Shown: in pieces, positions 41,494 to 51,542 of the stretch | Layout: every line of letters starts with the position of its first letter | How positions within the stretch are numbered: position 1 is the first letter of the stretch | DNA from: DALYDK01 sp031973215 | GTDB taxonomy: Bacteria > Patescibacteriota > Saccharimonadia > Saccharimonadales > CAIOMD01 | Reading direction: 5' to 3' | Assembly: GCA_031973215.1 (NCBI GenBank) | Contig: DALYDK010000005.1 | Location: 19,931 to 83,930 of the forward strand | Length of the DNA stretch: 64,000 nt | Notes under the pieces: generated by a model | Database searches by the model: none | Seen by the model: only the letters and a program-made list of their open reading frames with translations | Told to the model about the DNA's origin: nothing | Made by a program: the position numbers and the translations under genes

Positions 41494-42600
41494 GTGGCAG
41501 ATGATGCAAATCAACTAGACGAAGTTAAGAAAAACTTAATTGAAAAGGCTAAAAAAGACGGGAAAATTGAACAAAGGGAAATTTTTAGCAAAATTGCTGA
41601 CACACCCGAACACTTAGATCTTCTTGAGTCAATTTATCATGAGCTTTCAGAGGCTGGAGTTGAGCTGGTTCAGGTAGAAGAGCCAACCGCTGCAGATTTT
41701 GCAGTTGACGAGGAATGGGTAGATGAAGAAGAAGAGGTTGAAATAAATCCTCAGGTATTTTTAGACGACATATCTGACGATTCAGTTCGGTTATATCTTA
41801 GAGAGATTGGTAAAATTCCACTACTGAGCGCAGAAGAAGAACTAGAACTCGCCCATAAGGTCGTTGAGGGAGACAAGAGGGCCAAAGACAAAATGGCCGA
41901 AGCAAATATGCGTTTGGTGGTTTCTATTGCAAAAAGATACGTTGGTCGAGGCCTAGATTTACTAGATTTAATTCAAGAAGGAAACACCGGGTTACTTCGG
42001 GCTGTAGAAAAGTTTGACCCAGACAAAGGATTTAAGTTCAGCACCTATGCAACTTGGTGGATTCGACAGGCTATTACTAGAGCAATTGCCGATCAGGCTA
42101 GGACTATCCGTATTCCGGTTCATATGGTAGAAACTATAAATAAACTACTTAGAACTCAAAGGCGTTTAACTCAAGACTTAAACCGCGAGCCAACCAATGA
42201 AGAGATAGCCAAAGAAATGGATCTTGAGGTTGAAAAAGTCGAACACATAATGAAGATTAAGCAAGATATTCATTCACTTGATCAATCTGTTAGAGACGAT
42301 GAAGAAGATTCTGTACTAGGTGATTTTGTCGAAGACGAAGACACTATCACACCAGAGGAATCAGCTACCGGTCAACTACTTAAAGAGCACGTGAAAGAAT
42401 TACTATCTAGCCTCAGTGAAAGAGAACAAAAAATAATCCGCCTTAGGTTTGGGCTAGAAGATGGAAAAAGCCACACTCTAGAAGAAGTAGGCCAAGAATT
42501 TAATGTTACCAGAGAGCGTATTAGGCAAATTGAGGCAAAAGCACTTGCCAAGCTTCGAAAACATAAAGATGGCAAAAAACTTTTAGATTACATTAGATAA
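41494..42600 (+). CDS. rpoD: Primary sigma factor RpoD (sigma-70)
   Basis: 368 residues from GTG 41494 with AAGGATAGG upstream. Sigma factor of the group 1 type. Seen: a short region 1.1-like acidic N-terminus, region 1.2-2 from about 89 ([25 protein letters not shown], then the -10 recognition stretch [40 protein letters not shown]), region 3 and region 4 with the -35 helix ([38 protein letters not shown]). It fits the TTGACA-N17-TATAAT promoters seen in this window. Coupled to dnaG. Confidence 0.98.
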   Translation: MADDANQLDEVKKNLIEKAKKDGKIEQREIFSKIADTPEHLDLLESIYHELSEAGVELVQVEEPTAADFAVDEEWVDEEEEVEINPQVFLDDISDDSVRLYLREIGKIPLLSAEEELELAHKVVEGDKRAKDKMAEANMRLVVSIAKRYVGRGLDLLDLIQEGNTGLLRAVEKFDPDKGFKFSTYATWWIRQAITRAIADQARTIRIPVHMVETINKLLRTQRRLTQDLNREPTNEEIAKEMDLEVEKVEHIMKIKQDIHSLDQSVRDDEEDSVLGDFVEDEDTITPEESATGQLLKEHVKELLSSLSEREQKIIRLRFGLEDGKSHTLEEVGQEFNVTRERIRQIEAKALAKLRKHKDGKKLLDYIR

Positions 42601-42699
42601 TTTATTTGCTCAATTATTTTTTAAAGATAATAAAGTATATTTTTTGAATACTTTATTTCTGTTACACTCAAGTTAGAATCAAGTAACAGGGGCAAGCAT

Positions 42700-43512
42700 A
42701 TGTATAGTGAGACTAAGTCGCTGGCATTTCATAAAGTATCCTATATTTTTGCTGATTCCACATTTTCATCGAGTTCAAAATCTGTAAGTGATTTTTTTGA
42801 TTTAGTTAATTCCGTAGAATTTAGCAACAAAACCTCGAAACAGCTTCATAGAATTTTGGAACTTTGGAAAGGGCACATACCGCGGGGTAGGGTCTCTGAC
42901 AATACAAGAACTATTTTTTATAGTCTAAAGAATTTCTTATCAGATAATGAATTAGAGGAATACATAGTATCTGATTATCTTAAAGCCCGAATTAAATACT
43001 ATAGAAACTTTTCGGTTGATACAAAAGAAGATCAGTTAGAATATTTACACAATATAGTAGAAGCAGAAGGCTTACTATCCTGTTTTGCGCATGGTATGTC
43101 TAGAATGCAGTTAGATTTTTTTAAGCAAGATGCAAAATACAACTATCTACTATCCAGTTTGGTAAATATTGCTGCAGACAACTTTGAAATAAATTCTATT
43201 ACACCAACATCAGAGCTAAAAAGGTATGGTCTTAAGACAATTAGTCTAAATGAGTACAATAGGCACCCTGGTGCATTTAGGGAATTTTTAGAGCATTTCA
43301 TAGATGAAATTTTGTTTTACAAAAAACTATCAAATCAGTTCTCCAATAAACTACCCATAAAATTTAGGTTAGCCAAAAAAGTATCATCTAGCGCAGATCA
43401 AAGGTTACTAAAAAAAGTCTATTCTGACCCAGGTTGGCTATTTTATAACCATCCATCTAACTTAATGTCGTATAATTTAAAAAACAGCATTGCAAGGAGA
43501 TTATATGCTTAG
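42700..43512 (+). CDS. Helical protein, weakly similar to phytoene/squalene synthases
   Basis: 270 residues, largely helical. From about 125, YLHNIVEAEGLLSCFAHGMS and then LLSSLVNIAADNFEINSITPTSELKRYGLK has the spacing of the second Asp-rich region of squalene/phytoene synthases (N-x-x-R-D-x-x-E-D ... Y-x-P-x-E-L-x-R-x-G). The Asp-rich motifs themselves are damaged, so activity is doubtful. The similarity is my own pattern match. ACAGGGGCAAGCAT precedes ATG 42700. Its stop overlaps the next gene, a multi-helix membrane protein, by 8 bases. Confidence 0.55.
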   Translation: MYSETKSLAFHKVSYIFADSTFSSSSKSVSDFFDLVNSVEFSNKTSKQLHRILELWKGHIPRGRVSDNTRTIFYSLKNFLSDNELEEYIVSDYLKARIKYYRNFSVDTKEDQLEYLHNIVEAEGLLSCFAHGMSRMQLDFFKQDAKYNYLLSSLVNIAADNFEINSITPTSELKRYGLKTISLNEYNRHPGAFREFLEHFIDEILFYKKLSNQFSNKLPIKFRLAKKVSSSADQRLLKKVYSDPGWLFYNHPSNLMSYNLKNSIARRLYA

Positions 43513-44449
43513 TCTAATTTACATAGTGCTGGTGGGACTTTTATTTTTAATTGGCTTCTTTACAAATGTAAAGCTGCACAAACATATATTGTCTTTAGTT
43601 TTGTCTTGGCTTGTTATTATTTTACCAACTGTGGTGTTTATAGTTTGGGCTAAAAATAACAGCCTTGCGAGTGTTGGTGGATCTGGTTTTGAGCTTGCAT
43701 TGTTGCTTAGCGCAAAGCTACTTTTTATTAGCACATTATCTGTTTTTGCATGGGGTTGGGTAAAGAAATTTGTCGTAGATTTTCAGCTATCTAGTATTTG
43801 GCCCTTATTATTTTTATATATACTTATTGCTCTTGCGTTTGCAGGAATAATTTTTAGGAGTGATAATTCCTGGAATTTCGCACTTTATGCGTTTATTATT
43901 GGAGCGGTTATTATGAGCTTGTCCAGGCTTATCTACTCGTTAAGATTTTGGATTTTTGAACTAGCGGCCCTTGTTATTTTTAGCGCAGTAACCTTTGTAC
44001 AGTACTTATTTATGCAGGGTAGTATTTTTGATCAGTTTAATATTTCTAATTTATTATTCGGATTCGCGTTTACTGGACTATTTATAGTGGTATTTAATTG
44101 GTTTGACGAAAGATGGTCAACTGCTTATGTGAGTGACATGAACGGCTCTGGGCTAGAAACCGACTCTATGCAAAATAGTAGGAACTATTCTTTGGTAAAT
44201 AAAGATAGCTACATAAACAACCAGCCAAAATCTGATTCTAAATATAAAAGCAAAATAAGCCCCGAGAATTTAACCACAGAAAATAATATAGCTAAACATA
44301 GTAAGAGAATAATTAGGCCTAGCACAAAACTTGCTTCTACACTTTACGACTTACGCAGCCGAAGGCGAAAAGACTATACCATTCAGGAAAGTTATTTTAA
44401 GATGCCGTCGTTTAATTTCGAACAGCAAGCCAACCTCGACAAAAAATAG
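43505..44449 (+). CDS. Multi-helix membrane protein with cytoplasmic tail
   Basis: 314 residues from ATG 43505, five bases after AAGGAG; the TTG at 43490 lies before this site. About seven membrane helices fill residues 1-205 (the first LSLIYIVLVGLLFLIGFF), then a 110-residue polar basic tail rich in Asn, Ser and Lys. No family recognised. Overlap with the helical gene upstream (8 bases) implies coupled translation and perhaps shared function. Confidence 0.66.
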   Translation: MLSLIYIVLVGLLFLIGFFTNVKLHKHILSLVLSWLVIILPTVVFIVWAKNNSLASVGGSGFELALLLSAKLLFISTLSVFAWGWVKKFVVDFQLSSIWPLLFLYILIALAFAGIIFRSDNSWNFALYAFIIGAVIMSLSRLIYSLRFWIFELAALVIFSAVTFVQYLFMQGSIFDQFNISNLLFGFAFTGLFIVVFNWFDERWSTAYVSDMNGSGLETDSMQNSRNYSLVNKDSYINNQPKSDSKYKSKISPENLTTENNIAKHSKRIIRPSTKLASTLYDLRSRRRKDYTIQESYFKMPSFNFEQQANLDKK

Positions 44450-44564
44450 TTAAGAGTATTTTTGACTTTTATGGTGTTTATGGTTAATATATAACTATAA
44501 AGCTTAAAATAAAAGCTAGTACCGCGTTAAAAAGAGACAAAAATAACAATAAAAGGGAACTCTA

Positions 44565-45956
44565 TTGGACTATAAACATCCGCGTCCAGGGAAGAGTTCG
44601 CTATCTGGTAATTTAAATCGGGCGAGTTCGCAGTCGTCTGATATTTCAAATTCTGCCAGTGCGGCTCTACCCCTGCAAGCACATCTGCCCTCGTATTTAC
44701 GGGCGGCACACAGAGGCTATGATATGCCCGAAGACGCGCCGGTTAAATCGGCACGGTCTATTATTGGCTATGCCCCAAATACTGAAGCTAAGGGTGGTGT
44801 AATTAAATTTGCCTCTAATGCCAAAATTTATAAAAGACAAGAGCTGGCTAGGCGAGTCTATCTTGTTTTATTATCTGTTACTGTATTCTTGGCCGTTGTG
44901 ATTGTAGCTCTTGGTGGCATAGGTTTTTATTTAAACTCTAAGTACGTAGGCAAAGCGCTGCCATTTGCAAAAATTGGAAACTTAAGCGTAGGGGGCATGG
45001 ATAGACAGCAGATTACTCAACTATTAAATGAAACTAGCGGTAATTTAACTGTTACTTTTAGTGACGGCGGTTTGTCTTGGACTGAGCCTGTCTCAACTTT
45101 TAATCCTAAATATGATTTTAATAGTGCTATTGATCAAACGCTAGCAAAAAGGTTTAACCCCTATACCTTTTTAACAAAAACACAGGTTCCGGTTGGTGTT
45201 CAGGTTAACGAGCGACACGTTGAAGGATATTTAAGGCAAAACATTACTAGCATGCAGACCAGATCGGAAGATGCTTATTTAATGAAAGGTTCGGATGGGG
45301 TGATTGTTAAACCCGAGGTGCTAGGTTTTAGTGCTAACGCTGCACATGTAACAAAAAAAATGAATGAATCTTTGGCTCAACTATCGGAATCAAATATAAG
45401 AATGAATTCCGTTGCCGTTAAACCAAATATTTATACCGCCGATTTACAGTCTGAGCTTGCGAAGGCCAATAATCTTATAAACAATAATGTATCAGTTAGA
45501 TATAACGGTGCAGTAGTTTATCCTTCTAAAAAAGATAAGTTAAGCTGGCTAGAAATAACCCAAGTGCCAGGCTCACCAGCAAGTTATAATTTTGATTTTT
45601 CTAAATCTAAAATTAGGGACTTTGTTGTTGCTCTTGCGGTAAAATATCAAAAACCAGTAAAAGTTGAACAGCCTGATAACAAGGAGAATCCAGCAGGATA
45701 TAGTGTTCCGACAGTTGTTATCAATAATGTCGAGCAAGTTACAGACCAAATATATTCTGGTCTAAAAAATAACCGATCAACAGTGGCTATATTTACAAAA
45801 GACACCAGCGTAAAAAGAACAGTACCTGGTACGGCTGTTGCTGGCGCAAGCACATCTAAGCCAGCAAGCGCAGTTGAACAAAATAATTCACAGGCCAGCA
45901 GTTCATCAAGTAACCAAACGACTGTAAAAACCAACCAAATTAGCGTTACTCAATAA
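44565..45956 (+). CDS. Membrane-anchored protein with PG_binding_4-like domain
   Basis: 463 residues from TTG 44565, with AAAAGGGAA six bases before it; the next in-frame ATG is about 50 codons on. Cytoplasmic N-terminus of about 100 residues, one membrane helix (about 104-127, LLSVTVFLAVVIVALGGIGF), then an extracytoplasmic region. KIGNLSVGGMDRQQI and SVGGM-like starts with AYLMKGSDGVIVKPEVLGFSANAA are typical of the PG_binding_4 domain of VanW-type and L,D-transpeptidase proteins. No catalytic domain follows: the end is a Ser/Thr/Asn-rich tail. Probably a cell-wall-associated protein next to the polA gene. Confidence 0.75.
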   Translation: MDYKHPRPGKSSLSGNLNRASSQSSDISNSASAALPLQAHLPSYLRAAHRGYDMPEDAPVKSARSIIGYAPNTEAKGGVIKFASNAKIYKRQELARRVYLVLLSVTVFLAVVIVALGGIGFYLNSKYVGKALPFAKIGNLSVGGMDRQQITQLLNETSGNLTVTFSDGGLSWTEPVSTFNPKYDFNSAIDQTLAKRFNPYTFLTKTQVPVGVQVNERHVEGYLRQNITSMQTRSEDAYLMKGSDGVIVKPEVLGFSANAAHVTKKMNESLAQLSESNIRMNSVAVKPNIYTADLQSELAKANNLINNNVSVRYNGAVVYPSKKDKLSWLEITQVPGSPASYNFDFSKSKIRDFVVALAVKYQKPVKVEQPDNKENPAGYSVPTVVINNVEQVTDQIYSGLKNNRSTVAIFTKDTSVKRTVPGTAVAGASTSKPASAVEQNNSQASSSSSNQTTVKTNQISVTQ

Positions 45957-46026
45957 AGCTTAATCGTTAGTATATATAGTGGTGGTCGAGTATACTACTA
46001 GTAATACTATTTGGGTGTTTTATAAG

Positions 46027-48642
46027 TTGACGAAAGCTGCGCAGAAAAGATTAGTTCTAATAGACGGTAAAAGTATTTTTTATCGGGGTTATTATGCTAT
46101 GCCTAATCTTTCTACCAAAGACGGAACTCCGACTGGAGGAGTTTATGGGTTTGCGTCATTAAGCCTAGAAGTCATCAAAAGGCTTAAACCTGACTATGTT
46201 GCCGTAGCTTGGGATAAACCAAAAACAAATATTCGCAAAAGGTTAGAAATTTACCCAGACTATAAGGCGGGTAGGAAGCCCGCTCCTGCAGATTTCTATG
46301 CTCAAATCCCTATACTGCATGAATTATTAGACTCTTTAGGTTGGCCCCTATATGAACTAGATGATTACGAGGCCGATGACATAATGGCCACTTTGGCTGC
46401 TCAGGCCGATAAAAAAGATATTGAAACAATATTAATTACCAGCGACCTAGATGCGTTGCAGTGTCTTAGTAATAACACAAAGGTTTATGCATTAAAGAAG
46501 GGGCTTAGTAATATAGAGGAGTTTCATCCGGAAAGTTTCAGGGAAAAATATGGATTAGAAACAGATCAGTTTCTAGACCTTAAGTCGTTGCAGGGTGATA
46601 GTAGCGATAATATACCAGGCGTTCCTGGCGTGGGTGCAAAAACGGCAAGTAGTCTCCTACGTGAATACAAGACACTGGATGGGGTGTATGAAAACATAGA
46701 ACTAATAAGTGGGTCTGTAAAACAAAAGTTATTAGATGGTCGAAAACTAGCATACATGAGTAAAGAATTGGCTAGGCTATATACCGACGCCCCTATTAAA
46801 CTTGATTTAGAGTCAATGGATGTTAATAGATTCAATGGCGCACAGCTCAGAGCCAATCTCGAGAAATTAGAATTTCGAGCAATTTTAAGGTCTTTTGGCG
46901 ACTTACCCTTAACGACTGATGCACTTGATAGCGTGGGCGCTCAGGCTCCAAGCGGCAATCTATCACTACCAAAAATTGTAAGTAATGACAGGTTTGAAAA
47001 AAGCAAAATAGTTTACGTGCATGCTATTTGCAAAGATGTGCATTGCAATCAGCCAGTAGCTTTGCTGCTTGGCAATAAAAAACAAGTTACTTTAATTGAA
47101 GATTTTAAAAATAAAGAGAATATACAGACTCTATTAGAAGGCACTGTATTGGTTGGATATGATGTCAAAAAAAGCATTAAGCTTCTATTTAACTTAGGTG
47201 TTAATAATGTTGGAGTTGAGCACGATGTTCAAGTTGCTAACTTTCTAATTAATTCATTAGATAAAAATAACTCACTTGCCGAACTTTCAGCTGAAAAACT
47301 TCACTATAATCTGCCGGCTGAAAATGATATTCCACCTGAAGATATTGGAATTTATGCAGCCGAATATGTAGGAGCAATACAAGCTTTGTATGAACAGCAA
47401 AATAATATTCTGTCTAGTGAAACAAAACTTAATGCTTTAGCACGTGAAATTGAATGGCCAGTTATTCCGGTTATTGCCAAAATGGAAATTGCTGGCATTA
47501 AAGTATCTGAGGGTACTCTTGAATCTATTAATAGGCAACTCGAAGATTACATTAGCGATCTTGAACAAACTATTTATGGTTATGCTGAACAAGAATTTAA
47601 CATTGCTAGCCCACAGCAGCTAGCGGATATATTATTTGTCGTTTTGGGCTTGCCAACCGTAGGTATAAAAAAAGGTAAAACTGGATATTCTACGGCTGCT
47701 AATGAGCTTGATAAGCTAAAGGACTACCATCCTATCATTGAGTCTATTGTTCAATTTCGTGAGTACACAAAACTTAAAAACACTTACCTAGATACACTTC
47801 CTGGTCAAATTAATTCGGATGGTAGAATACATACTTTATTTAATATGACCGTGGCGCCAACTGGCAGATTAAGTAGCGTAGACCCGAACCTACAAAATAT
47901 ACCAATTAAGTCAGAAGCAGGTCGAGCTATTCGTTCGGCATTTATTCCTAAAAATGGGCATGTTTTTATAAGCGCTGACTACAGCCAGTTTGAACTTAGG
48001 CTTGCTGCTGTACTTGCGGGTGATGAAGATATGATTGAAACGTTTAACAGTGGCGAAGATATTCACACTAGAACAGCGGCTGAGGTTTACGGGGTGGCAC
48101 TCGATGATGTTACGCCACAAATGAGAAGTGCCGCCAAAACAATTAATTTTGGTGTTCTTTATGGAATGAGTCCCCATGGTTTAAGCGTTGCTACTGGAAT
48201 GAAAATTAATGATGCCAAGAATTTTATTGATAGATATTTTGCTTCTAGAAAGCCCTTGGTGGAGTATATTGAAGATATAAAGAAAAAAACTAGAAAACAG
48301 GGTTTTGTTGAAACTTTTTATGGCAGAAGAAGGCCAATGCCTGAAATAAATTCTCCAAACTTTATTATACGTACTGGCGCCGAACGGCAGGCGGTTAATT
48401 TACCTATTCAAGGAACCGAAGCCGACATTATGAAAAAAGCTATGGTCGCAGTCGAGAACATGCTACCGGCGGAAAGCCAACAGCTGCTTCAGGTTCACGA
48501 TTCTATTTTGGTTGAGTCGTCCGAAAAGGGGAGCCAAGAATTAGCCAGTAACATCAAAAAAGTCATGGAAGATATTGCGCCTGAGATAAAAATTAAATTA
48601 GCCGTAGATGTAAAAATTGGTAGCAACTGGGCTGAAGTCTAG
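46027..48642 (+). CDS. polA: DNA polymerase I, proofreading motifs degenerate
   Basis: I start at TTG 46027 (conserved RLVLIDGKS follows shortly); the frame extends to GTG 45979 and no ribosome site decides. About 871 residues. N-terminal 5'-3' exonuclease domain (LIDGKSIFYRGYYAM, DDYEADDIMATLA, QGDSSDNIPGVPGVGAKTA). Polymerase motifs are intact: A (ISADYSQFELRLAAVLAGDE), B (RSAAKTINFGVLYGMSPHGL), C (QVHDSILVES). In the middle, the Asp/Glu of the 3'-5' exonuclease are absent (VYVHAI for the usual DxE motif; GYDVKKSIK for NxxxD). So it should replace primers but not proofread. Confidence 0.95.
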   Translation: MTKAAQKRLVLIDGKSIFYRGYYAMPNLSTKDGTPTGGVYGFASLSLEVIKRLKPDYVAVAWDKPKTNIRKRLEIYPDYKAGRKPAPADFYAQIPILHELLDSLGWPLYELDDYEADDIMATLAAQADKKDIETILITSDLDALQCLSNNTKVYALKKGLSNIEEFHPESFREKYGLETDQFLDLKSLQGDSSDNIPGVPGVGAKTASSLLREYKTLDGVYENIELISGSVKQKLLDGRKLAYMSKELARLYTDAPIKLDLESMDVNRFNGAQLRANLEKLEFRAILRSFGDLPLTTDALDSVGAQAPSGNLSLPKIVSNDRFEKSKIVYVHAICKDVHCNQPVALLLGNKKQVTLIEDFKNKENIQTLLEGTVLVGYDVKKSIKLLFNLGVNNVGVEHDVQVANFLINSLDKNNSLAELSAEKLHYNLPAENDIPPEDIGIYAAEYVGAIQALYEQQNNILSSETKLNALAREIEWPVIPVIAKMEIAGIKVSEGTLESINRQLEDYISDLEQTIYGYAEQEFNIASPQQLADILFVVLGLPTVGIKKGKTGYSTAANELDKLKDYHPIIESIVQFREYTKLKNTYLDTLPGQINSDGRIHTLFNMTVAPTGRLSSVDPNLQNIPIKSEAGRAIRSAFIPKNGHVFISADYSQFELRLAAVLAGDEDMIETFNSGEDIHTRTAAEVYGVALDDVTPQMRSAAKTINFGVLYGMSPHGLSVATGMKINDAKNFIDRYFASRKPLVEYIEDIKKKTRKQGFVETFYGRRRPMPEINSPNFIIRTGAERQAVNLPIQGTEADIMKKAMVAVENMLPAESQQLLQVHDSILVESSEKGSQELASNIKKVMEDIAPEIKIKLAVDVKIGSNWAEV

Positions 48643-49639
48643 GCTTTTTCTTTTCCAAAAATAGAGAAGCTTCTTTTTCGAACTTTTTTTGTAGCCTCTT
48701 GCTTATTTTTATTTGATTTGCGGGGGTGAACGGCATTATATAATTCTTCGAAGTAAGAAAGTAAGTAAAGCCCCTGAGCTCTTTCAAGTACTAAAGAGTC
48801 TATATTTCTTACTTTTAAAGGTGTTAGGGTGCTATTTTGCCTTATAAGCTTAGCTTCATCGGTAAGTAGATAATCACCAACTAGAACAGACTGTAATTTT
48901 TCTAAATCAATTTTTGTTTCAATTTGTTCTTTCGAGAATCTCTCGCCAATATACATATATAAATATGACCAACCAATATTTTCCTGGTCCTCTATTTCTA
49001 AATGTTTATTTTGTAAACCTCTGGACTTAATTATTTTTTTATTCAGTTTAACTACTGGTGAATTACTATTTTTGGTGTAAAATTCTAAAAATTCCACTCC
49101 GTATTTACTCGCATCATCTATTAAACTATTCAGTAAGTTTATGGCAATGCCTTTATGAAGATATTTTTCGTCTGAAATTGTTGCTACAGCAACCTCCTGA
49201 AGCCTTTTCTCTGATTTTTTACAATATATCTTTGGGCGTGGGCAACAATTTTATTGTCAATTGGATCTACTGCGACCAGTGAAACAGTTTTACCGTCAGC
49301 TCCAAGGAGTGACTGTTTTTGAGCGCCACTTAGATCTTCAATATTATTAAAGGCAGTGTTAAATCTGGCTACCTTAGAATCGTAGGACAAGTCATTATAG
49401 AAATCTCTTAGCTTATCTTCCCAAAATTCATTGATTTCTGGGTAGTTATAAATTTTATATATATTTATTGGTAATGTTTTATTTTGTTCTGAGCTAATTT
49501 CAAATGATTTAAGAAGTCTACTGTCTGGGAGCTCCACTTCATTGAGATCCGTATTCTCGCCGCGTTTTTTATTTATTAAAAAATTAGCAATTCGTTTTGC
49601 CAGGTCTGTTTTTTGATCTTGATCTTTAAAAAACTCCAT
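48639..49639 (-). pseudogene. GNAT acetyltransferase, broken by a frameshift in a poly-A run
   Basis: Two frames (49184-49639 and 48639-49097 on this strand) make one GNAT protein. The first ends with HAQRYIVKNQRKGF and a stop; shifting by one base at T6 (49215-49220; AAAAAA on the coding strand) gives KKSEKRLQEVAVATISDE, then HKGIAINLLNSLIDDASKYG and EFLEFYTKNSN, a normal acetyl-CoA loop and C-terminal GNAT region. One more A would restore it. The break may be a real mutation, a sequencing error, or -1 slippage at A-AAA-AAT. A basic C-terminal tail of about 40 residues follows. The stop overlaps that of polA. Confidence 0.78.
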
Positions 49640-49727
49640 AACATATATTAAACAATAAATAAAATATATATCAATACTAAAAAACCTATTTTAATAAACT
49701 TCAGCCGGTAGTATTCTAGGTAAAAGC

Positions 49728-50372
49728 ATGATTACAAAAAACGAGATAGTTAACAGCAACATAAGACTTATTATTCCTAACCCTAAAATTCACGCACATG
49801 AGTCTATTAAGTGGCTAACCGGCGAAAATGGTCGCGAGAATATGCGCTTAATGGGCTGTTTGGTTGATGATGATTTTATGCCTCGCTTAAAAGATGAAGT
49901 TCGCAGGTTGAAATCTATGCTAAAAAGTAAGACCGAATATATGCTTATGATTGAATACCGAGGCAAGGTTGTCGGACAATTAGAACTTTGGACTCAGCAG
50001 TTAGACAAAGTGCCAACCCCTTCGGTAAGTATTTTAATTGGTTGTCCTAGTATGCGCGGAAAGTCTATTGGCTCGGAAGTATTGGGTGCCGCCCATAAAA
50101 TATTAGAATCTGTTGGTTTTGGATCATGTCATACGAGAGCATTGATGGCCAATCAGATGTCTAATAGTTTTTATGTCAAAAACGGATACAAAAAAATTGG
50201 CTCGCCTTATCATGATAATTTTGGCTTAATATGGCAAAATTATTCCATTCAACTTAGGCCACTACGAATGGTTGTTGCGAGCCCGAAGCTCGCTAACAGT
50301 AACTTTGTTTCTAGAAAAATGTTAATATCTTCTTGGCTAAGAGGTAAAAAACTATATAACCCCAAGTATTAA
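49728..50372 (+). CDS. GNAT-family N-acetyltransferase
   Basis: 214 residues. GNAT motif A is SVSILIGCPSMRGKSIGSEVLGAAHKILESVGF, where RGKSIGSE is the acetyl-CoA loop (R-x-x-G-x-G/A type); the C-terminal part NQMSNSFYVKNGYKKIGSPY fits the family end. The N-terminus holds a strand-rich arm. Substrate not readable. It follows the broken GNAT gene head to head, with 88 bases between. Confidence 0.85.
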   Translation: MITKNEIVNSNIRLIIPNPKIHAHESIKWLTGENGRENMRLMGCLVDDDFMPRLKDEVRRLKSMLKSKTEYMLMIEYRGKVVGQLELWTQQLDKVPTPSVSILIGCPSMRGKSIGSEVLGAAHKILESVGFGSCHTRALMANQMSNSFYVKNGYKKIGSPYHDNFGLIWQNYSIQLRPLRMVVASPKLANSNFVSRKMLISSWLRGKKLYNPKY

Positions 50373-50386
50373 ACTAAATACTATAC

Positions 50387-50415
50387 TTGTTAACAAACTA
50401 AAAAAGTTGTATAAT
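50387..50415 (+). promoter_or_regulatory. Promoter for a leaderless transcript
   Basis: TTGTTA (50387-50392), exactly 17 bases, TATAAT (50410-50415), then 7 bases to ATG 50423; no ribosome site fits. Confidence 0.8.
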
Positions 50416-50422
50416 AATACTT

Positions 50423-51001
50423 ATGGATAATGGTGTCGTAAAAATACTAAGGTGGGTATTAATTGCGCTTGGTGTTTTGCTTTTGCTTGCCATCTTAATT
50501 CTATTATTTACAAGAAACGGCAACAATCAGCAAAAAGGTACCGAAAGCCAGCAGGTCGTGCTTGATCAATATGCTACTAATGGTACTTTTCGCTTTGTTC
50601 AAAATGGTCCTGTTGAAGCACCAGAAAACCAAAATTCGGTGACAATATCAATTAGTAATTCATCTAGAAATATAGCAGTTTATAGTTCCTATGGTGAGAC
50701 AGTTGTTAATAGTAAAAATTATTCCAATACCCAAGCAAGTTTTGATGCGTTTTCAGACGCTTTGACAGGCGCGGGATTTACTAATACTAGGCCTACAGAT
50801 ATAAACTATTCTACTTTTTGTAACCTAGGAATACGCTATAGTTACCAAGTTTTGGCCGATAGTAATATGAAATTAGACTCTTGGAACTCTTCTTGTAATC
50901 CAAAAAACGGATCTTTTGCCGGTAACAGTTCTCAGGTACAGCAACTATTTAAATTACAAATTCCTGACTACAATCAAATTATGAACTCGGTTAATCTATA
51001 A
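50423..51001 (+). CDS. Single-pass membrane protein, hypothetical
   Basis: 192 residues: N-terminal membrane helix (about 8-30, LRWVLIALGVLLLLAILILL) and an extracytoplasmic domain with three Cys (FCNLGIRYSY, SSCNPKNG). FRFVQNGPVEAPENQNSVTISISN and VVNSKNYSNTQASFDAFSDAL suggest a beta-rich fold. Not recognised. Probably leaderless by promoter spacing. It precedes dut. Confidence 0.66.
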   Translation: MDNGVVKILRWVLIALGVLLLLAILILLFTRNGNNQQKGTESQQVVLDQYATNGTFRFVQNGPVEAPENQNSVTISISNSSRNIAVYSSYGETVVNSKNYSNTQASFDAFSDALTGAGFTNTRPTDINYSTFCNLGIRYSYQVLADSNMKLDSWNSSCNPKNGSFAGNSSQVQQLFKLQIPDYNQIMNSVNL

Positions 51002-51037
51002 TTGACCTTTCTTCTTTGCGGTGCCACAATTAATTAG

Positions 51038-51475
51038 ATGAAAATTAAGTTCAAAAAAATAAATAAACTGGCAAATATGCCTGCGTATGAAACGTCTCAA
51101 AGTGCAGGTATGGATATTCGGGCCTGTATAAATAAAACAATTTTACTTAAACCCTTGGAACGAGCTTTAATTCCTACTGGTCTTGCGGTAGAGGTACAAA
51201 ATGGTTACGAGGTGCAGGTTAGGGCAAGGAGTGGATTGGCTTTAAAGAATGGTATATGTCTGGCCAACGGAATAGGTACAATAGATTCTGACTATCGTGG
51301 AGAGATAGGGGTAATTTTAATAAATCTTGGACAAGAAGATTTTGTGGTTAATAACGGCGATAGGATAGCTCAGTTAGTTGTTATGAAGCACGAAACACCA
51401 ATAATAATAGAAGATGAGAATTTGTCAGACTCAAAGCGCCAAAGTGGAGGTTTTGGAAGCACTGGATTAAAATAA
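51038..51475 (+). CDS. dut: dUTP diphosphatase
   Basis: 145 residues, the normal trimeric dUTPase size. It splits dUTP to dUMP and PPi, keeping uracil out of DNA. All five motifs are visible: SAGMDIRA (1), ARSGLALKNG (2), GTIDSDYRGEI (3), GDRIAQLV (4) and RQSGGFGSTG (5). It fits with the uracil-DNA glycosylase at 61569 in the same window. Start without a clear ribosome site. Confidence 0.97.
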   Translation: MKIKFKKINKLANMPAYETSQSAGMDIRACINKTILLKPLERALIPTGLAVEVQNGYEVQVRARSGLALKNGICLANGIGTIDSDYRGEIGVILINLGQEDFVVNNGDRIAQLVVMKHETPIIIEDENLSDSKRQSGGFGSTGLK

Positions 51476-51542
51476 CTTGAAATTAGTAATGATTAGTTAG
51501 ATAATTAGCTTGTAATCTACAAAAATAAAAATAACAAAAAAT

